From NCBI GenBank assembly GCA_016930735.1, contig JAFGGF010000385.1, positions 1-22,862 of the forward strand: a DNA stretch of 22,862 nt. Reading direction: 5' to 3'. The notes under the pieces are model-generated. The model did not search any database and was not told the DNA's origin. It saw only the letters and a list, made by a program, of their open reading frames with translations. The position numbers and the translations under genes are program-made. Of the stretch, positions 15,923-22,862 are shown one piece after another; within the stretch, counting starts at the first letter, position 1, and every line of letters begins with the position of its first letter. Source of the DNA: Prolixibacteraceae bacterium. Its GTDB lineage: Bacteria; Bacteroidota; Bacteroidia; Bacteroidales; Prolixibacteraceae.

Positions 15923-17026
15923 TTAAATATCAGGTTCTTCCTCTGCTTCAATATCAACACTTTCATCAATATGATTGGGGTTGATTTCATATTTTTTCAG
16001 TGGATCTTTTGAAATTTCATTATGAATTTCCCTGTTTTTATAAATATCAATAGCGAGGTACATAGCTTCCCTGAACGATTCAGGAGATGCTTTCCCTTCA
16101 CCTGCAATGTTGTAAGCAGTTCCATGGGCAGGCGATGTCCTGATAACCGGCAACCCTGCCGTAAAATTAATACCCCGGTCAAATGAAGCCAGTTTAAACG
16201 GTGTTAAACCCTGGTCGTGATACATTGCCAGAATTGCATCAAATTTAGCGTAATCGCCTGACCCGAAGAAACCATCGGCAGGGTAAGGGCCCAACGCAAC
16301 AATTCCGCTATCCCTGCATTCCTTAATTGCAGGTTCAATAATTTCCTTTTCTTCGTTGCCTAATAAACCATTATCTCCTGCATGCGGGTTTAATCCCAGC
16401 ACTGCAATCCGCGGTGCGGTTAAACTAAAATCCTCAACCAGCGACCTGGCAACGATCTTTATCTTTGAGATTATTAATTCTTTGGTTAATTTTTTCGGAA
16501 CCTGTTCCAAAGGAATGTGCCCGGTTACAACGCCGATTTTCATCTGTTCACTTACCATTAACATCAGGTGATCAGAAGCATTGAACTTCTGGACAAGGTA
16601 TTCTGTATGCCCGGGAAACTTGAAATTTTCACTCTGAATATTATCCTTGTTAATGGGGGCTGTTACCAAAACGTCAATTTCACCGTTTTGCAGGTCATTA
16701 GCCGCCCGTTCCAGAGCCATATATGATGATTCTCCGGCCATAGGAGTTGATTTCCCCAGTTCAACCCGGATATTATCGTCGATACAATTTATAATATTTG
16801 CTTTTTTAGGGACTGATTCTCCGGGATGCCTGATGTGATTAAAACTAAGGTTTTCAATGTTCAGTGCTTTTCGGTGATATGCAGCTACCTTTGGAGAACC
16901 ATAAACTATGGGAGTACACATTTCCATAATCCGGGGATCGAGAAGGGTTTTTATAATTACTTCGTAACTTATCCCGTTGATGTCGCCATGTGTTATCCCT
17001 ACTTTTATTTTTTCGTTATGTGCCAT
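15923..17026 (-). CDS. pdxA: 4-hydroxythreonine-4-phosphate dehydrogenase
   Basis: PdxA oxidises 4-phosphohydroxy-L-threonine, the step that precedes PdxJ in the DXP-dependent route to pyridoxal phosphate. The 367 residues exceed E. coli PdxA (about 330). Family motifs are G-D-I-N-G-I-S-Y-E near the start (usually G-D-P-A-G-I-G-P-E, so somewhat divergent), P-G-H-T-E with the metal ligand His140, G-L-N-P-H-A-G-D, and Y-H-D-Q-G-L. H-G-T-A-Y-N-I-A-G closes the catalytic core. The tail ends in an acidic stretch of Asp and Glu, about 20 residues beyond the core. PLP is the cofactor of TrpB, but no direct link to the trp operon is visible. Confidence 0.93.
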   Translation of the reverse strand: MAHNEKIKVGITHGDINGISYEVIIKTLLDPRIMEMCTPIVYGSPKVAAYHRKALNIENLSFNHIRHPGESVPKKANIINCIDDNIRVELGKSTPMAGESSYMALERAANDLQNGEIDVLVTAPINKDNIQSENFKFPGHTEYLVQKFNASDHLMLMVSEQMKIGVVTGHIPLEQVPKKLTKELIISKIKIVARSLVEDFSLTAPRIAVLGLNPHAGDNGLLGNEEKEIIEPAIKECRDSGIVALGPYPADGFFGSGDYAKFDAILAMYHDQGLTPFKLASFDRGINFTAGLPVIRTSPAHGTAYNIAGEGKASPESFREAMYLAIDIYKNREIHNEISKDPLKKYEINPNHIDESVDIEAEEEPDI

Positions 17027-17080
17027 CTTGTTGATTGAAAATTATATTATTCTTTTGAATAACGCGTCAAAGTTAAATTT

Positions 17081-18511
17081 TTATTTTTTAGGAAATAAAT
17101 TCTTGAAAAAATTAAACAGTAACCTGGTCCCTGAGCCGGTACCTCCTTTAATCCGGTAAGTTTTATCTTCATGTATGAAGGCAGGTCCGGCAATGTCAAT
17201 GTGAATCCATTTATATTCGGTAAAATGTTCAAGGAATTTACCGGCTATTGAAGTTTGTCCTTCCCTTGTACCCAGATTATTCATATCGGCAACTGATGAT
17301 TTTAAAGGTTCTGAAAATTCTTCCCATAAAGGAAGCTCAACCAGCCTTTCATAAACATCTTCTCCCGAAATTTTCAGTTTTTCAATGTATTGCCGGTTAT
17401 TCCCCATAACAGCCATTCCTTCGTCACCGGTTATTAAAACTGCACTTCCGGTTAAAGTTGCTACGTCGATTACCAATTCAGGATCGTATTTTTTTGCATA
17501 AGCAAGTGCATCAGCCAGCAGAAGCCTGCCTTCAGCATCGGTATTTTTTATTTCAACTGTAGTACCGTCGAACATGGTAATAACATCGCCGGGAGTAAAG
17601 GCATTTAAACCGGGGCGGTTATCGGTTGCAGGAATTAATCCGATTACATGAACCGGTATCTCAGCCTTCGCCAGGGCATAAATAACAGCTGTTACTGCGG
17701 CAGCCCCTCCCATATCAGATTTCATATAATCCATCGAATTGAATGTTGGCTTAAGGCTCAGTCCACCGGTATCATAAACTACGCCTTTCCCAACCAGGAT
17801 TATTGGTTTTTTATTTGCAGGCTTTTCCGGTTTCCATTCAAGGACAGAAAAAGTAGGTGGATCGATGCTGCCTCTGTTGACAGCTAACAGCCCTCCCATT
17901 TTTAATGCCTTTATTTTCTGTTTCTCAAATACTTCAACTGAAAATCCTGCCTTTCCTCCTGCAATTTGGATTTCTTTAGCAAGCTTTTCAGCAGTAAGTG
18001 TCGATAAGGGCTCATTTACCAGGTCGCGTGCAAAAAAAACTGCTTCTGTAATTACCGACAATTCTTTTAGTTCTTTATTTTTTACATTTTCATCAAGAAC
18101 TAAAATTTTCTTTAATTCAAAGCTGTCTTTTTCTTTTTTATATTTTGAAAATGAATAGGAAGCCAGTAGTAATCCCTCCGTAAATGCAAGTAGAGGTTTT
18201 TCTCCGCTTTTGTTCCATATTTGAATTATCCCGGTTTTTTCTTTTTTCAGGATTTGGAACAATCTGGCACCTGCTTTCCTGGCTTTTTCCAATGCAAAGC
18301 TTTGGTTGTTTTCATCTTCAATTTTATATATGAAAATTAATTCAGGATACCTGAAAATGGTAATTTCCTGTTCCTCTTTCAACCTTTTTTTTAAAAAAGC
18401 CAATTCGTTGCTTTTAAAAAGTCCTTTTGGCAGGTTATCTGATTCCTTTAGAATAATTGCAGTTGAAATAGTTTCTTTTAATTCTGATATTTTTAATATT
18501 TGTGTTTTCAT
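17081..18511 (-). CDS. Leucyl aminopeptidase, M17 family
   Basis: M17 enzymes are cytosolic hexameric dizinc peptidases that release N-terminal residues, mainly Leu. The 476 residues fit the family. The N-terminal half is divergent, as usual, and the C-terminal catalytic half is clear. V-G-K-G-V-V-Y-D-T-G-G gives Lys242 and Asp247, L-S-L-K-P gives Lys254, and M-K-S-D-M-G-G gives Asp266. The signature N-T-D-A-E-G-R-L supplies Asp325, Glu327 and the catalytic Arg329. All metal ligands and both catalytic residues are present, so the enzyme should be active. The gene ends 54 bases before pdxA and may share its transcript. It diverges from mqnC across a 68-base gap. Whether it equals pepA cannot be settled from the sequence alone. 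Confidence 0.93.
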   Translation of the reverse strand: MKTQILKISELKETISTAIILKESDNLPKGLFKSNELAFLKKRLKEEQEITIFRYPELIFIYKIEDENNQSFALEKARKAGARLFQILKKEKTGIIQIWNKSGEKPLLAFTEGLLLASYSFSKYKKEKDSFELKKILVLDENVKNKELKELSVITEAVFFARDLVNEPLSTLTAEKLAKEIQIAGGKAGFSVEVFEKQKIKALKMGGLLAVNRGSIDPPTFSVLEWKPEKPANKKPIILVGKGVVYDTGGLSLKPTFNSMDYMKSDMGGAAAVTAVIYALAKAEIPVHVIGLIPATDNRPGLNAFTPGDVITMFDGTTVEIKNTDAEGRLLLADALAYAKKYDPELVIDVATLTGSAVLITGDEGMAVMGNNRQYIEKLKISGEDVYERLVELPLWEEFSEPLKSSVADMNNLGTREGQTSIAGKFLEHFTEYKWIHIDIAGPAFIHEDKTYRIKGGTGSGTRLLFNFFKNLFPKK

Positions 18512-18579
18512 AAAATATTTCAGTAAAGGGTATAAAAATAATACTTAATTGGGATATTGATTTAAAACTTTTAAATAGG
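18512..18579. promoter_or_regulatory. Divergent promoter region between the aminopeptidase gene and mqnC
   Basis: These 68 very A/T-rich bases separate two genes transcribed away from each other, so promoters for both should lie here or overlap the gene starts. No clean TAnnTTTG box was found for either direction. The purine stretch TAGG stands directly before the mqnC ATG. Confidence 0.4.
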
Positions 18580-19698
18580 ATGAATTCGGGAGAATTATTA
18601 AAAAGGGCATTAAAATTTGAAGATTTAACAAAAGCAGAAGGCAATTATTTATATCAGAATGTGCCGACTGCAGAACTGATGGCTGTAGCAAACGAATGCA
18701 GGCTGAAACAGATCCCTGGTAATAAAGTCGGCTGGATAATAGACCGGAACATCAATATTACTAACGTCTGTGTTTCAGGATGTAAATTTTGCAACTTTCA
18801 CTGTAAATCGGGTGATGGCAAGGAATACATAACAACAATTGATGAATACATTGAAAAAATAAATGAACTTTTTAAAACAGGCGGTAATCAGGTACTACTT
18901 CAGGGGGGGATGCATCCCAAACTCGGTTTAAAGTTTTATACCGATCTTTTTTCTGAATTAAAGAATATTTTCCCTGAATTAAAACTTCACGCACTTGGGC
19001 CACCTGAAATAGTCCATCTGGCGCGAAAGGACAGGAAATCGTACAGTGAAGTTCTTGAAGCATTGGTGTCGGCAGGGATGGACAGCCTGCCGGGCGCCGG
19101 TGCCGAAATTCTTTCAAACAAGATCAGGAAACAAATCTCTCCGGGAAAATGCAATGCCGATCAATGGCTCGATGTGATGCGTGAGGCTCATAAAATGAAC
19201 TTGGTGACATCGGCGACCATGATGTACGGGCATATTGAAACACTAAGCGACAGGATTGAGCACCTCATAAAACTAAGGGATCTACAAAAGGAAAAACCTG
19301 AAAATGCGTATGGTTTTGTTACATTTATACCCTGGCCTTTTATGGATGACGGGACTGAATTAAAATTAAAAGGGATTTCCAATCAATCAACTGTTTCCGA
19401 TTATGTCAGGTTAATTGCTTTGAGCCGGATAATGCTGAACAATGTGAAAAATATTCAGGCATCATGGCTGACGGTTGGTTTCCCGACAGCGCAATTATGC
19501 CTTTTTGGCGGGGCAAATGATTTTGGGTCAATCATGATCGAAGAAAATGTGGTTTCTGCCGCCGGAGCTTCATATAAGAGTGATGCAGCAGGAATTCAGA
19601 AAGCAATCATTGATGCAGGATTTATACCGCAATACCGGAATCAGGCTTATGAACCTATGGAATTACCTTCCGCTGATAAAAAAAGAATTTTTGATTAA
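18580..19698 (+). CDS. mqnC: Cyclic dehypoxanthinyl futalosine synthase (radical SAM)
   Basis: MqnC cyclises dehypoxanthine futalosine in the futalosine route to menaquinone. The protein has 372 residues. The radical-SAM cluster motif C-V-S-G-C-K-F-C is at residues 64-71. L-Q-G-G-M-H-P-K-L, D-S-L-P-G-A-G-A-E-I-L, I-Q-A-S-W and G-A-N-D-F-G-S-I-M-I-E-E-N-V-V-S-A-A-G are the signatures that separate MqnC from the related MqnE and from the CofG/CofH enzymes. It is the only plus-strand gene of the window. Its stop TAA shares bases with the stop of the convergent cytochrome gene. Its presence implies that this organism makes menaquinone by the futalosine pathway; no other mqn gene is in view. Confidence 0.93.
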   Translation: MNSGELLKRALKFEDLTKAEGNYLYQNVPTAELMAVANECRLKQIPGNKVGWIIDRNINITNVCVSGCKFCNFHCKSGDGKEYITTIDEYIEKINELFKTGGNQVLLQGGMHPKLGLKFYTDLFSELKNIFPELKLHALGPPEIVHLARKDRKSYSEVLEALVSAGMDSLPGAGAEILSNKIRKQISPGKCNADQWLDVMREAHKMNLVTSATMMYGHIETLSDRIEHLIKLRDLQKEKPENAYGFVTFIPWPFMDDGTELKLKGISNQSTVSDYVRLIALSRIMLNNVKNIQASWLTVGFPTAQLCLFGGANDFGSIMIEENVVSAAGASYKSDAAGIQKAIIDAGFIPQYRNQAYEPMELPSADKKRIFD

Positions 19699-22394
19699 TT
19701 CCAGTCCGGAAGAACACATTGCTGACTTCTTTTTTTCAGAAGGTTTTCAAAATTATTTAAACTTTCAATCATAATTTTTGAATTCTCCTCATGGCAGGTC
19801 AGGCAAGCTCCTGCATTCAGTATTCTTTTTTGCTGATCAGAACTGAAAGGGAAAACATTGGTTCTTGTTGAAACTTTTCCTTCCCTGGTTTCAAGGAAAT
19901 CAATCCATGCGTCAGCCGGAAGTCCATCATGTTTATCTCTTTCAAATAATGGAATAAATTTCCATTCTCCTTTGCCACTTTTTATTTCATAACTAAGTTT
20001 CCCTTCTCCGTATCCCAAAGCTACCGGATCGTTATGGCAGCTTTTACAACTCCTCCCTTTTGCCGATGTTGTATGAGGAGCAGCAGGAGCATAAAAACGG
20101 TGAAAAATTTCTGCATCGCTTTTATTATTTGTAAATGAATTTTTATCGATTGACAGGATCATGCCCGGAATAACAGGAATAATTTCAGTTTTATCTTTTT
20201 CTTTTCTGACTCCAAGCGCAGGAAGTTTGGCTTCGTATTCACCTATATATTCAACCCAGCTCCCTTTTTGTTCCCGGTTTTTGATCATATTATAACCAGG
20301 TTCTTTTTTATCATAGGTATTATGGCAGCCAATACAGGTTGGAGCCCATGAAGTATGGCAACTTGAACACGAAAGGCCGGAATGGGCTTTATCCCTGGCA
20401 CAAACAGTGGCGGGCGGTTTCATAGTCATTTTTTTGCCGGTGTTTTTTGTCACGAGAAAAACAGAATCGTTTTCTAAATATGTATTAATTAAAACGTGGT
20501 TGTATTTTTTGGTGACCAGAAATTTCTTTTCAGAAATATTTCCGAAACGAAGGGAAGCAATAAGTGCCGATTCATTGTCCAGATTGCCTGCATTAATAGT
20601 TGTTGGCTTTCCTTCAAAATGGCAATCAGAGCACTGCACATCTTGCTGTTCTTCTTCGTGGGCATAATGGGTTCTGTTGCCCATTGCTTCATATGAATGG
20701 TGGCAATCAATACATTCCAATCCGAGTTCATGATGAGCATCGGCCTGCTTTTTTATAAATACACGCGTTCCTTCCACCAACCTGTAATTACTGCTGTCTG
20801 GCATCTGGCCAGCTTCCAAAGTTGTTTCATGCCAGCCTTCGTAGCTGGTTGAAATACGGCCCGACCGGCTGTGGCATCCAAAACAATGATTGTTGCCGAT
20901 TTGTAAGCTGATTTCGGGATGTATTTTTATTATGTCCCAGGTATTTTCAGTAAGTGCTTTTTCAGCTTCCGGGCTGTAATTCAGGTGGCATGCCAGGCAT
21001 CCTCCTCCACGGCTTTCTTCGTTTACCGGGCCATATTCTGTTTTCGGATTTCCAAGGTGGCAACGTACACATAAATTCCTTAGATGTTCATCAGCCGGAG
21101 TGTTTGCCAATTTGTGGACATTGGTAAGAATATCGGGATTATCCTGTTCATTGAAAACAAAACGGTCAACGCTGATCATTCCGCTGAGTGTCGCCATCAA
21201 TCCGGTTGGAACTCTTTCAGTAATATCAGGATGGCACTGTATGGTTCCGCATGTCTGAGGTGCTGTTTCCAGATTCCCCGGAATAAGGATCATCTTCCGG
21301 TGTGATTGTTTTTTGCATGTGGCAAATGGATTTCCTCCATGGCAGGAAAAACATCCGATGGTTTCAGGGGCATGTGAATCGGTAAATCCATGAATATCGT
21401 TATGGCAAACCAGGCAGCTTTCTTTTCTTCCCTGAATAACCGGTGAACCTGCTGCCTGTGTCAATTCAAAATCAGGCATCAGGTTTATTTTTGAAGTTTT
21501 AAAATTATGTAATACCGAATAGGTGTAATCTTCGTTCCAGGGATTTGTCCATTTCCAGCGTTCCCCCCTGAAAAATAATCCGATCAGGGTCAGTATAAAA
21601 TAAAATCCTGCAAAAACAAGCAAGGTCCTTTTGCTAAAAAATGAAATTTTCTTTTTGCCTGAATTAACAAAATAAATGAGAATTAAAATTAGCAGAAAGA
21701 ATAATAACGACCATTCCGGATGTTTGAGCCAATGAAGGATTTCCTGAAAGCCCACAAAATACCAGGGGCCCTTTACAGCCGGATTCAGGTTGTCGTGAAG
21801 CGGGGCACTAAAAAAATAGCTTAAAACCAGAGTGGATATAAATGACAAAATGAAATCTGAGGTCTGAGGCCAGTATTTCCGGCTGTGTTCAACCATAACA
21901 ATTGCGATGAACACAGTAAAAGAAGCAATATGGTGGACATAAATCAACTGATAACTCTCAGGTTCTCCCAATATTGAAAAGGCAAGAGATTTTCCGATCA
22001 AAGGAATCCTTTCAGCCAATGCCTGTAAAATTTGCCTTGCCTGCTGACTGTCGGAATCTCCCTTTAAAAGGAATCCGCTGATCATTGCCATAAAAATGAT
22101 CAGCACTGCAAAACTTAACCTGAAAGAGATACCTTTTTTTAAACCAATCTTTGCCTTATAATGAAAATGGTCGTATAAATGGATCAGGCTTAAAATCAGA
22201 AAAAACTGGGAACTCCAGTAATGGTAGTTGCGGATCAAAGAAGCCCAGGGATTGCTGACCATTATATTGCTGATGTTTAAATAGGGCGATTTCACATCAA
22301 ATGGGATGGCAAGGAAAATACCGGAAACAATAACAAGCCAGAACATTGCCAGTGCAAAAGTTCCGAACGTAGTTCTATTTTTTCCTTTTTTCAT
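19695..22394 (-). CDS. Cytochrome b fused to a periplasmic dodecahaem-type cytochrome c
   Basis: The N-terminal 290 residues are a b6-type cytochrome b with seven predicted membrane helices. Haem b ligands are His58/His72 (13 residues between) and His155/His170 (14 between, as in cytochrome b6). The Qo-site motif, normally P-E-W-Y, reads G-P-W-Y (209-212). The last helix leads out of the membrane to about 600 residues with 11 C-x2-C-H haem sites plus one C-x4-C-H (C-G-T-I-Q-C-H). Two Cys/His stretches (C-K-K-Q-S-H, C-A-R-D-K-A-H) look like lost sites. The start at 22394 is chosen because TGATATG places it one base after the Rieske stop, giving 899 residues; a start at 22427 would overlap that gene by 32 bases and add 11 residues. 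It probably oxidises menaquinol with the Rieske protein and passes electrons to periplasmic acceptors. Confidence 0.9.
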   Translation of the reverse strand: MKKGKNRTTFGTFALAMFWLVIVSGIFLAIPFDVKSPYLNISNIMVSNPWASLIRNYHYWSSQFFLILSLIHLYDHFHYKAKIGLKKGISFRLSFAVLIIFMAMISGFLLKGDSDSQQARQILQALAERIPLIGKSLAFSILGEPESYQLIYVHHIASFTVFIAIVMVEHSRKYWPQTSDFILSFISTLVLSYFFSAPLHDNLNPAVKGPWYFVGFQEILHWLKHPEWSLLFFLLILILIYFVNSGKKKISFFSKRTLLVFAGFYFILTLIGLFFRGERWKWTNPWNEDYTYSVLHNFKTSKINLMPDFELTQAAGSPVIQGRKESCLVCHNDIHGFTDSHAPETIGCFSCHGGNPFATCKKQSHRKMILIPGNLETAPQTCGTIQCHPDITERVPTGLMATLSGMISVDRFVFNEQDNPDILTNVHKLANTPADEHLRNLCVRCHLGNPKTEYGPVNEESRGGGCLACHLNYSPEAEKALTENTWDIIKIHPEISLQIGNNHCFGCHSRSGRISTSYEGWHETTLEAGQMPDSSNYRLVEGTRVFIKKQADAHHELGLECIDCHHSYEAMGNRTHYAHEEEQQDVQCSDCHFEGKPTTINAGNLDNESALIASLRFGNISEKKFLVTKKYNHVLINTYLENDSVFLVTKNTGKKMTMKPPATVCARDKAHSGLSCSSCHTSWAPTCIGCHNTYDKKEPGYNMIKNREQKGSWVEYIGEYEAKLPALGVRKEKDKTEIIPVIPGMILSIDKNSFTNNKSDAEIFHRFYAPAAPHTTSAKGRSCKSCHNDPVALGYGEGKLSYEIKSGKGEWKFIPLFERDKHDGLPADAWIDFLETREGKVSTRTNVFPFSSDQQKRILNAGACLTCHEENSKIMIESLNNFENLLKKRSQQCVLPDWN

Positions 22395-22395
22395 A

Positions 22396-22788
22396 TCAGC
22401 CCTCAATAATAATATTTTTCCCATCATGGGAAATCCTGAAATCTACTGATTTAAGGTTCTTATAAGCAGGGCCTTTTAAAATCTTACCGTATAAATCGTA
22501 TTCAGATCCGTGGCAGGGGCAAACAAGTTTTCCATCTTTTGTTTTATCAATTTTACATCCTAAATGTGTACAATGTGCTGAAAATACAATGGTAGTTTCA
22601 TCCTGGTTAACGATAATAAAATCATCTTCAAAAGAAATTGTTTTATTTTTAACAAAGGGGAAACTTATTGTTTTAAGTTTATCTTTTTTCAGAAGTTCAA
22701 GGGTTAACCTGTTCCATATGAAAATAAAAAAGGAAGCAATTGCAACAATGATAACTCTCAAAAATAACCTCCTGCTTTTTAATTTCAT
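22396..22788 (-). CDS. Rieske iron-sulfur protein of a cytochrome b complex, Tat-dependent
   Basis: This 130-residue protein carries a [2Fe-2S] Rieske cluster that takes the first electron from quinol at the Qo site of cytochrome b. The start M-K-L-K-S-R-R-L-F-L-R with a hydrophobic run to about residue 25 fits the twin-arginine export motif and a retained membrane anchor. C-T-H-L-G-C (73-78) and C-P-C-H-G-S (90-95) supply cluster ligands Cys73, His75, Cys90 and His93 and the disulfide Cys78-Cys92. G-P-A (106-108) is the proline loop. Ser95 and Tyr97 are the residues that raise cluster potential in bc1 enzymes. The gene ends one base before the chosen start of the cytochrome b fusion, so both are made together. 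A ferredoxin-type oxygenase component is unlikely given the anchor and partner. Confidence 0.93.
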   Translation of the reverse strand: MKLKSRRLFLRVIIVAIASFFIFIWNRLTLELLKKDKLKTISFPFVKNKTISFEDDFIIVNQDETTIVFSAHCTHLGCKIDKTKDGKLVCPCHGSEYDLYGKILKGPAYKNLKSVDFRISHDGKNIIIEG

Positions 22789-22802
22789 AACACAGTTTTT
22801 GG

Positions 22803-22810
22803 CAAATTTA
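22803..22810 (-). promoter_or_regulatory. -7 promoter box of the Rieske/cytochrome b operon
   Basis: TAAATTTG on the minus strand (22810-22803) matches the Bacteroidota -7 consensus TAnnTTTG exactly and stands 14 bases before the Rieske ATG. No TTG is seen 19-21 bases upstream, so the -33 half is missing or degenerate. If used, the untranslated leader would be under 10 bases. Confidence 0.4.
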
Positions 22811-22862
22811 CTAAAATGTTCAGATTTAACTTCTGATATAAAATTCCAGATGATCTAGTCAA

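Noticed and set aside
22395..22427. Upstream start (M-M-G-K-I-L-L-L) for the cytochrome b fusion
   Set aside because: It would overlap the Rieske gene by 32 bases, while ATG at 22394 follows the Rieske stop by one base and still precedes the first membrane helix in the usual way.
1..22862. CRISPR arrays, tRNA or rRNA genes, insertion sequences, prophage or defence genes
   Set aside because: No regularly spaced direct repeats, cloverleaf-like segments, transposase or phage frames were seen. Apart from the trp intergenic repeat the window is ordinary core-genome sequence.

Overview
The window looks like chromosomal DNA from a member of the Bacteroidota. The evidence is a full-length SprA/Sov protein (the type IX secretion translocon, known only from this phylum), low G+C content, translation starts preceded by A-rich sequence rather than clear Shine-Dalgarno boxes, and at least one TAnnTTTG-type promoter box. 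A futalosine-pathway menaquinone gene (mqnC) and a Rieske/cytochrome b/multihaem cytochrome c cluster suggest a respiring environmental lineage, perhaps related to Marinilabiliales; that placement is inference. Every gene except mqnC is on the minus strand.

Layout from low to high coordinates, with minus-strand genes read right to left. Bases 1-35 hold the start of a secreted-protein gene running off the edge, preceded by a strong terminator (81-107) and about 360 bases without a gene. A 63-residue orphan gene (470-661) follows. Next is a complete tryptophan operon in transcription order trpE-G-D-C-F-B-A (7454 down to 937), tightly packed except for a palindromic repeat element between trpB and trpA. 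Bases 7455-7833 upstream of trpE hold two consecutive attenuators, each with a short Trp-rich leader peptide gene, a candidate antiterminator and a terminator hairpin. Beyond lie sprA (2497 codons, TTG start), ruvA and pdxA in one close-packed block, then an M17 leucyl aminopeptidase gene. The radical-SAM gene mqnC is on the plus strand, divergent from the aminopeptidase. Its stop codon overlaps the stop of a convergent gene that fuses a b6-type cytochrome b to a periplasmic domain with about 12 haems c. A Tat-dependent Rieske protein gene lies directly upstream of that fusion.

How the parts work together. The trp operon encodes the whole chorismate-to-tryptophan pathway, apparently controlled by two stacked ribosome-mediated attenuation switches plus feedback inhibition of TrpE. 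The Rieske/cytochrome b/multihaem pair forms a compact quinol-oxidising complex in which the c-type electron acceptor is covalently part of the b subunit. Menaquinone, made with MqnC, is its likely substrate. The tandem trp attenuator and the cytochrome fusion are the two parts most worth following up.
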